Shown one piece after another: positions 57,490-64,000 of a DNA stretch of 64,000 nucleotides. Within the stretch, counting starts at the first letter, position 1; each line of letters starts with the position of its first letter. Source of the DNA: Symsagittifera roscoffensis (taxonomy: Eukaryota > Xenacoelomorpha > Acoela > Convolutidae). Below the pieces are notes generated by a model, which searched no databases, was not told where the DNA came from, and saw only the letters and a program-made list of their open reading frames with translations. The DNA lies in NCBI RefSeq assembly GCF_963678635.1, contig NC_087068.1, positions 51,996,731 to 52,060,730 of the forward strand, in the 5' to 3' direction. Both the position numbers and the translations under genes were made by a program.

Positions 57490-60400
57490 CTCCTACATTT
57501 TGTTGTGAATTTTGATATTGTGTATTATTTCTGTGCAGTGATTGCGAAAAATTTCTTTATCGATTTTGATAAATCGAATTTCTATGTGAGAATTGTCACG
57601 TGATCTATTAAGATAATTACTAAAGTTTGATCAATTATTTGAATAGTTTCGTGATCTGTTATTTTGATATGGCCTGTTCCTATTGTTTGAATAATTTCTG
57701 TTTCTAATGTATGAGGAGTTTCTAGAACGATCATTTGAATAGTATCTGTTTCGGGGGTTTGAGTTTGAACGATTCCTGTTATAATTTGAATAATTGCTTC
57801 TATTTGAGTTTGATCTTCAAAAATTATTTCGATATTGATTATTTTGACTGTTTGATCGACTCTATCTATTTTGTGAGAAATGTTTCGAATTTCCTTGATC
57901 TGGAGATCTTCCACGATAGTTATAACTGTGGGGTGATTGTTGTCTAGAGGCATTATAGTTATCAGGGAGTGGTTTTCCTGAACTATTGTTACTGTGAATG
58001 TTTTTGTTTGGTAGATTTTGGTCTTTTTTCATGTAATGGTAAAATGATTTATTTGGTTCTCTATGTTTTTGTGGTTTGATCTGATTATCTTGTTGTTTTT
58101 GTGTTCACTCAGCAATGCTGTGTCCTTATCTACGTCAATAGTTACACCATTTTTTGAATAATGGTTTTACTTTGAAATTTGGGTTCTTCTCGTAGATATT
58201 GAAAATTTGAGTGATTTTTTCAGCTTGTTCCGTGTCAGAGTCATGAATATTGTTTATTTGTGAAGCAGTGGTTTGAATGTTATTTACATATTGTAATTTT
58301 AAACTTTCCGTTTCTTCTAGTTTCATTTTTTCTAGTTTCGGCTTGTTCTAGTTTATTTACTAGTTTCCTGAAGTCTATATCGGGTTCTCGAATTGAAGAT
58401 GGATGAGATGCTTTCTTTTTTATTGCTATTTTCAGTAATTGAAGTGTTAGAGTCATCATTAATATTTCTGTCATTTATGTGTTCTTATTATCATGCGTAT
58501 TAAGTGAATATGCTTTTCTTACTAGTGTTTCAATTCTTTTTGCAAGTTGTTTAATTGTTTTGTTTGGGATTCTACGGATTTGATTGCATAAAACTCTTTG
58601 GTGTTGTTTGTTTTTTTTTTCTGAGTCAAACATTTTTGAAAATTCTTGCGTGAATTTTTTCCAATCTGACCTAATAACTATAGGTAAAAGTGAAAACCAT
58701 TTTTGGGCTGCGCCATCAAGTGTGGTTTGGATTAGCGCTGTGCGTCTATGTATCCAATTTTGATGAAGTGGTGTATTTACTGGTTCAGGTCCTATATTTC
58801 AAATCAAATTTGCTGTGACTGCATTTAAATAATGTTCTACTGAGTATTCGAGATATGTTCCTGTGAATACCATTAGTGGCTGATTTGAAGATATTGAGGA
58901 TCCACCCATAAGGTATGGATTCATAGTCATTTGTAGTGATTCTGCGGCATTTGGTATTTGAGAAAAATTTGTAAGTTGATTCTTTGTTGTTTCATGTTTT
59001 TGTAGGTTAAATGGTAGTGATATTTCTTTTTGCATTTGAGTTGGTTAGTAATTTTGTAGTTTCACTGGGTTTTGTGATTGAAATTTATTATTATATGACG
59101 TTGGGTGATGTCTTGCTTGCCTTTGTTCGTTTCGTGTATATGGTTCGAAACAATCTGGTTGATAGAAAGGATCTGGTTCATCGATGTTCCAGTTATTGCT
59201 ATGATGATTTGTATGAAATCGTTGTTGATTTTGATAATAAAATTATTCATCTTCTGAAAAATGTGGTTGATTCCTAATACTATATTTGTTTGTTATGTTT
59301 TTATTTCGTTGAAAAAATGGATAATTTTCGCTACGGTCTAGTGTAGCTCGTAGTTGATCGTTTCAGAATACTGATTGAGAAGCTTGCTGTGATTTTGATT
59401 TTTTGGTTGTGATTGATTTTGAATATTCATGTTAGGGGGTTATGTTGTTCTGGATTTTTGGAAAAATCATAGTTATGATCTGAGAAGTTAATTTTATTTG
59501 ACCTTTTTTGCTTGATTGTTTGTCTTGATGTTGTTATTGGTCTAAATGTTTCATAGTCCATTTGTGAATAATTTGGAATAGCTGAAGGTTTCACTGTCGA
59601 TTGTATAGTTGTTTGTTGAAATCCTGCGTTTTTTTGGAGTCGTAAGTGTAGAGTGAATAGGAAAAATGCTTTGTTGTGTTGTTGTTGGCATGGTTTCAAC
59701 TATTTCTTCATTTACGAATTGTGATGGAGTTTGAATATCTTGTTGTGTAAGATTTTGTGTTCTGTTTAGGTTTTCTTGATAAATAAATGTGAAACATTTC
59801 GACTATTATTTCCTTCTCTATCGGTAAATATTGAATTAAAGTTTATAGGTGTTGTATCAAAAGTAAGAGGGGTTATTCTAACATAATCTCTATTGATGGA
59901 AACTGTCGTAATTGATTGACTTGAGATGTCAGTTGGTATAATAATAAATGATGGATGAGATCATTCAGGGTCCCAAACATAATATGTTTCTTCTGCCAAT
60001 ATAGTTTCATCGTCTGAATTTTGTGGTTGAAAATTTTCTCTTGCTAGTGATATCAGATCAAAATTATAGACAAAATAATCAATTATAAACCATGCTAGTA
60101 TCTATTGCATATCGTGTGTAACTTTTTCTCATATATCGTTATTAGTGAGGTTTTCACGGATTGTATTTAAAATTTTTGAAAAAAGGCTTATTTCTTGTCT
60201 TACAGCTGTATGTCGGGATGTTTGAGTTGGTGAGTCACCTTGTGTTTCTCTCATTTCTACTATGGATAGATAGCTATAAATAATTGAGAATACATCATTT
60301 GAGAATATGGAGTTTGCTCTTTTTGAATTTTGGTGTTGTATATTTTTTATATAGTCTGTAAAAACTTTTGAGACTTCTATATCGATATCGCTGTATTTGG

Positions 60401-60675
60401 TGTTTTTTGTGATTTAATTTTTGTGATACAATTTCGATTGTGAATATACCATATTATGATGTGATATTACATATATCTTTTAGGCAATGATGAAGGATTT
60501 GTCGTTTTATTTGTACTTCGGGAAATTTTTGGTTACATGGGCTAATTCCTTTTTCGAATAAATTTACAATTAAGCTATGACAAAATTGTACTTGTCCTCG
60601 GGAGGGATCATTTTGCAGTTTTATGGAAAATGGAAGTATCGAGTTTTCGGTGAGATTTTCGTTGTTCTCGGTCAT
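57490..60675 (-). pseudogene. gag: Stop-riddled gag of the second retrotransposon (unit 2, fuller copy)
   Basis: This minus-strand gag trace runs from about 60675 (MTENNENLTENSILPF) down to 57490. It includes FEKGISPCNQKFPEVQIKRQ, segments around SIFSNDVFSIIYSYL, the capsid-like region (SVEHYLNAVTANLI, TTLDGAAQKWF), the damaged zinc knuckle and the RS/N-rich tail. Stops are frequent (TGA, TAA, TAG) and mostly shared with unit 1, so the gene was dead before duplication. No RT of this element is present. Confidence 0.72.
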
Positions 60676-60757
60676 GTTTTATATTGTAAAACTGTTAGTG
60701 TGTAACAATCAATCTGTCTTATTGGTTAATTCCAATTATATAGGCGTGTTGGTTTGT

Positions 60758-61192
60758 TCATATATGACTCTTTTTTCTACGTTTTCCTTTTATTGATGAT
60801 GGTGTTGTGGCCTCTGAGTCGGAAAAAGATATTTGGTCGTCGATCGAGTTATTTGTGCTGATGGAGTCTTTTGAATCTTGAAATTCCTGTTTTGTGTCTG
60901 ATTCTGAGACTGCGTTTCTTCGTTTTGAAAATCGTTTTCTGATATTTTGTTTCTGTTGTGTTATGATTGTCTTTTTTCGTGCTTGTCTTTTTGATCTAAT
61001 ATATCCTATTGTTTGTCTGTGTGGTGTGATTACAAGGTAATATCTTTCGTTTTTAATTAAAAAGTTATGTAATACAATTGTTTGTTTGTTACCTAGATTA
61101 TCTCTTGACAAAAAGTATAGGATGATAGATGCAAAATTTAGATTAGAGGTTTTTAGTTTTTTAAACTGACAAACTGAAGTATGAGTAACCAA
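60758..61192 (-). pseudogene. Upstream ORF of the second retrotransposon gag
   Basis: A 144-codon frame (MVTHTSVCQFKKLKTSN) with a basic middle (RSKRQARKKTIITQQKQN) and an acidic Ser-rich end (DDQISFSDSEATTPS). It precedes the gag trace on the same strand by 80 bases. It may be the gag N-terminus or a separate small ORF. The family is not recognised. Confidence 0.45.
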
Positions 61193-62351
61193 AGTTGTTC
61201 ACTTTTTATCTTAATTAAAATGGTTAGTTCTTTCAAAAAATTTTATTAGTCCTGGGTCGTTGACAAGGGTTGGGTAGTGAATCGACGTTTGAAGTCGTTA
61301 GACGGTTTAAAAATGTGGGGGGGGGGGGGGGGGAACAAAATTGGTCCGTTTGATCCAAGGAAAGCCTTGATGATCAGAATTTGCAGAAATTTAATTTAAA
61401 TAAATTTAAAGATAAAAGGAAAGCCTTGATGATATTTAAGTTAAAATAGTTTAAGAGAAAGCAAGGATAAGCCTTGATAAGATTTAATGTATTTTTAAGT
61501 TTTATAAGTTTAGGATTAAAGTTTAGATGATGTTAGCATTGAGTAATTTGCTGTTATGTTTTAGGTGATGAAGCTGGGATGATGAAATGATGTGACAGAT
61601 TATTAAAACTAACAATGATTTTTTGTTTTAACTAATTTTTGTATTTTTATTCAGTAAATTTTTTTATTCAAAATGTTTGTAAATTACTGCAGGTTTTTTG
61701 GAGAAAAGACTTGGGTTGTTTTTATCAGTCGTTATAGTATAAAAAATAAGTTAAGCTCAATTAAGGTTCCTGAGGGATTTCTTCAAATTTTTTGTCAATA
61801 AATGAAAATCTAAATTTACTGCGGAAAGGATTCTAAATACATAGGTTTGTTCCGGTTTCCGTTGTACTATCATGAAATGAGTCGGTAGATTCTTCCTAGT
61901 CGTAGACAGTGCCTTGTCCTTGGTCTTCTCGCAATACCTGCTATTTCTCGTATTGTTTGGAAAATTGGCAGTGATCTATTGAGTCAGAGAGACATTTCTA
62001 ATAATTTGTCTATTTCATGTAACTTTTTAGCAGTTTTGAAATTGTTTAATTCTAAAACCTATTGGTTCTTATTCTAAGTTACTTAAGGTCTTGTTCGAGA
62101 CTTTTAGTCGCACCAGATGAGTTATGTGCTTTTGACTGTACTCATAGAGTAATTTCAGATAAAGTACACCTTCTGCTCGTCACGCTATCTTATTTTCGGC
62201 AGTATAGATTCGTGCAAGTTCTTAGTCTAATACCGATCTTAATCTTACCCTTGTATCTCCTAGTCTCAATAGATCTAGTGTATAATGGTTTATGAGAGTT
62301 AGTTTCCAAAACGAGAACAAATGTATTCTAAGTTTAATTCAAATTGCTCTG

Positions 62352-62379
62352 GTGCTGAAACTACAAGTAGTTTCAGCAC
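62352..62379. repeat. 12-bp perfect inverted repeat, 4-base loop
   Basis: GTGCTGAAACTA, CAAG, TAGTTTCAGCAC. It is a stable hairpin in AT-rich noncoding DNA. Confidence 0.85.
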
Positions 62380-62846
62380 TTACAAATAAGTGTAATTGTT
62401 AGAGATTGAATATAATTGGTTAGTTAGGAATTTTTTATAGGAATAGAGAGTTATATTTAAAACCAATTGTAAATTCTAGTTTAAAACTGGTTCCATATCT
62501 GAATTGAGTTTTTAAAACATTATTCTGAAACCTCCTCCATAAGTCTTAATGGAGATTTGGACCATTGAAGATTTCTACCTGTAACATCTTGTTCTGAGTT
62601 GTGAAAAAAATGGAATGCTTGTCCTAGGTGTATCTAGGTGTATCTTTTTTTCAGACAATTTACAAATTTTTAATAATCCAACTTCAATGGTGTCTGAGGG
62701 GTATTTACGCCCTGAGCTCGATTGTTTAAAAAAACTTCACCTATGATTTCTTTTTCTGAAAGCTATGATGATTTGAAACGTGCCAATTTGGCTAGGTTTG
62801 GGAATTTAACGCGCGATATATTTTAGTCTATTAATTCGTGTTATTC

Positions 62847-62896
62847 GCTTGCCTCAAATCAATTGTTCAATTGTTCCAAATTAATTTGAGGCAAGC
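62847..62896. repeat. 13-bp perfect inverted repeat, 24-base spacer
   Basis: GCTTGCCTCAAAT and ATTTGAGGCAAGC. Inner bases CAATT/AATTA extend it imperfectly. It may be the ends of a tiny foldback element. Confidence 0.85.
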
Positions 62897-62984
62897 TGTT
62901 CGGATTTATTATTATGTAAATAGACGCTAATTATATTATTCTAAGCATTGGATTGATTTGTTATCATTTTTTGTTATATTTTAG

Positions 62985-63181
62985 GCGTGGACTACCTATT
63001 TTTTTTCTCTTGGCGTCGCGATTATGCGGTATGGGTGCTTACGTACAAACACAAGCTGTACTTCAATCAAGCGAGAAAGTTCTGTCGACTTCCCAAAGAC
63101 TATGATGGCGACATAGAAGCGGAAGATGGCTATGATATGGCTATAGGGCACAACAGGCAGGGCATCGTTATACCAATTTAG
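62985..63181 (+). CDS. Candidate terminal exon of a host gene
   Basis: A good acceptor (TTGTTATATTTTAG) is followed by 65 open codons to TAG at 63179-63181. The peptide has coding-like composition (WRRDYAVWVLTYKHKLYFN, RKFCRLPKDYDGDIEAEDG). The GC content is higher than in the flanks. The upstream exons are not identified. The family is not recognised. It might belong to the same locus as 63739. Confidence 0.48.
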
Positions 63182-63201
63182 GCTCTTTTTATCTTTTTCT
63201 C

Positions 63202-63400
63202 TTTCTCGACACAAATAGCACCAATAAAAATCGGTTTTGTCCTGTGATTCCTAGATTAGGTTTTAGTGGGTCTCCTTTGAAAACCAAATGTACCTGGACT
63301 GTGTTTCTCTTTCTCGTCCCAAATAGCACCAATAAAAATGGATTTTGTACTGTGAATCCTAGATTTTAGTGGGTCTCCTTTGAAAACCAAATGTACTTGG
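63202..63400. repeat. Imperfect direct repeat, about 106-bp period, two copies
   Basis: Both copies contain CAAATAGCACCAATAAAAAT, TCCTAGATT and GTGGGTCTCCTTTGAAAACC. They sit just after the candidate terminal exon at 62985-63181 and could be part of its 3' UTR. Confidence 0.85.
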
Positions 63401-63738
63401 AATTGGGTAGAGAACAAGCATGAGAATTTTTAAAAGAACATGTTTTAATGCAGTAAAAATTGGCAGATAGGATGCACGTAAAAATCCCTGATCTAACAAA
63501 AATTAAGAACTAACTCAGCGAAAAACCACCGAAAATTGACTTAGGAATTTCTCCGTTTAACTACAAGTTTCCATTATTTAAACAAAAAACGGCGGTCATT
63601 TAGACATACTGAATGAATTTCAGATAGACATCCTTCGAGAATCACAGAAACGAAAGTATCGTTTTTTATAAGTTTTCGGAAGATCAGATTTTAAAAATTT
63701 TGAAATTTCTCTCCCGTATCACGATTCCATGCAAACAG
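63401..63738. other. AT-rich noncoding spacer
   Basis: I see no gene or repeat beyond short A and T runs. The end carries the acceptor-like CATGCAAACAG. Confidence 0.4.
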
Positions 63739-63848
63739 AATCGAGTTGGAAGTCCTATCCACGGTTGGAAAACAGTTTGGATATTCAGATAAGGATGAGC
63801 CATTTCTTGGAATCGAGCGTCCAATTGGAAGCTACAACTTCTATTCAG
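63739..63848 (+). CDS. Candidate internal exon
   Basis: After CATGCAAACAG the sequence is open with coding-like composition (IELEVLSTVGKQFGYSDK, then FLGIERPIGSYNFYS). A donor-like CAG/GT lies at 63848-63850, followed by a C-run of low complexity. The donor does not match GTAAGT well, so the end is uncertain. The family is not recognised. Confidence 0.4.
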
Positions 63849-64000
63849 GTCTTTTCTGCTTCCCACCTCACCACTCAAATGCTGACCCAACCCCCCCCCC
63901 CCCCCCGGCCACCAGACAGAAAACCAAACATCATTTATATTTTATTGTCAAATTAATGTGACATGCAGCTGTCAAAGTAATGGCAGCAGCTGTCAAAGTA

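Larger units (their letters stand above)
55814..60244. repeat. Tandem duplication unit 2
   Basis: It matches unit 1 at high identity from GTGGATAAAGCAATC to CACCTTGTG, after which it continues into TTTCTCTCATTTC, unique sequence that is the natural upstream continuation of the minus-strand gag. It has no internal second-order duplication. Confidence 0.9.
61193..62984. other. AT-rich interval with small repeats
   Basis: Contents: a long G-run (about 61317-61334); repeats of AAGGAAAGCCTTGATGAT near 61359 and 61419 with a variant near 61464; and two perfect inverted repeats (62352-62379 and 62847-62896). The open frame at 62062-62295 is not supported by exon signals. The end provides the acceptor for the exon at 62985. 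Confidence 0.5.

Overview
This window comes from an invertebrate animal nuclear genome. It is AT-rich, has GT-AG introns with pyrimidine-rich acceptors, and carries BEL/Pao and Ty3/Gypsy LTR retrotransposons plus a hAT miniature transposon with an 8-bp target duplication. No bacterial operons, rRNA genes or convincing functional tRNA genes are visible. I cannot name the phylum from sequence alone; an arthropod or nematode-like genome is a guess. Ordinary host coding sequence is minor: two tandem copies of the 3' end of one gene near the left edge (exons at 378-498/1544-1848 and 4950-5070/6016-6338) and a few isolated candidate exons (9136-9311, 9586-9766, 62985-63181, 63739-63848).

Layout. 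1-7650: a tandem duplication, with a foldback element and a hAT-type MITE in the intron. 7651-10739: mostly repeats and AT-rich noncoding DNA. 10745-42996: a BEL/Pao retrotransposon on the minus strand with AGAAC target duplications, LTRs at 10745-11153 and 42432-42996, and broken gag, protease, RT, RNase H and integrase. Its RT gene is split by a 22.6-kb second LTR retrotransposon on the plus strand (13976-36619). 44446-52190: a decayed Gypsy element (plus) whose gag is interrupted by about 4.8 kb of degenerate tandem repeats. 50524-60244: a tandem duplication of that pol fragment joined to a minus-strand, stop-riddled gag from another element. 61200-64000: AT-rich DNA with small inverted repeats and two candidate exons.

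The most interesting object is the plus-strand giant element. Between near-identical 0.89-kb LTRs it has a 2.4-kb leader with a 14-bp minisatellite, a Ty3/Gypsy-type Gag-protease-RT-RNase H-integrase region, and then about 10 kb of further coding sequence. First comes a macro-domain-like segment that reads as a C-terminal extension of Pol. Next is a 980-codon protein with a long charged helical region and an SGNH/GDSL-hydrolase domain that keeps its S, N, D and H residues, plus a weaker second copy. Last are two large unrecognised proteins (about 858 and about 1,050 codons). The BEL element it interrupts has its own oddities: a tRNA-like Pol III A box/B box module inside its LTRs, and a short SGNH-like reading frame between LTR and gag. 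LTR divergence by eye is about 4% for BEL and under 1% for the giant element, which agrees with the nesting order. Several stops and frame changes break the giant element's pol and accessory genes, so this copy is probably defective despite its youth.
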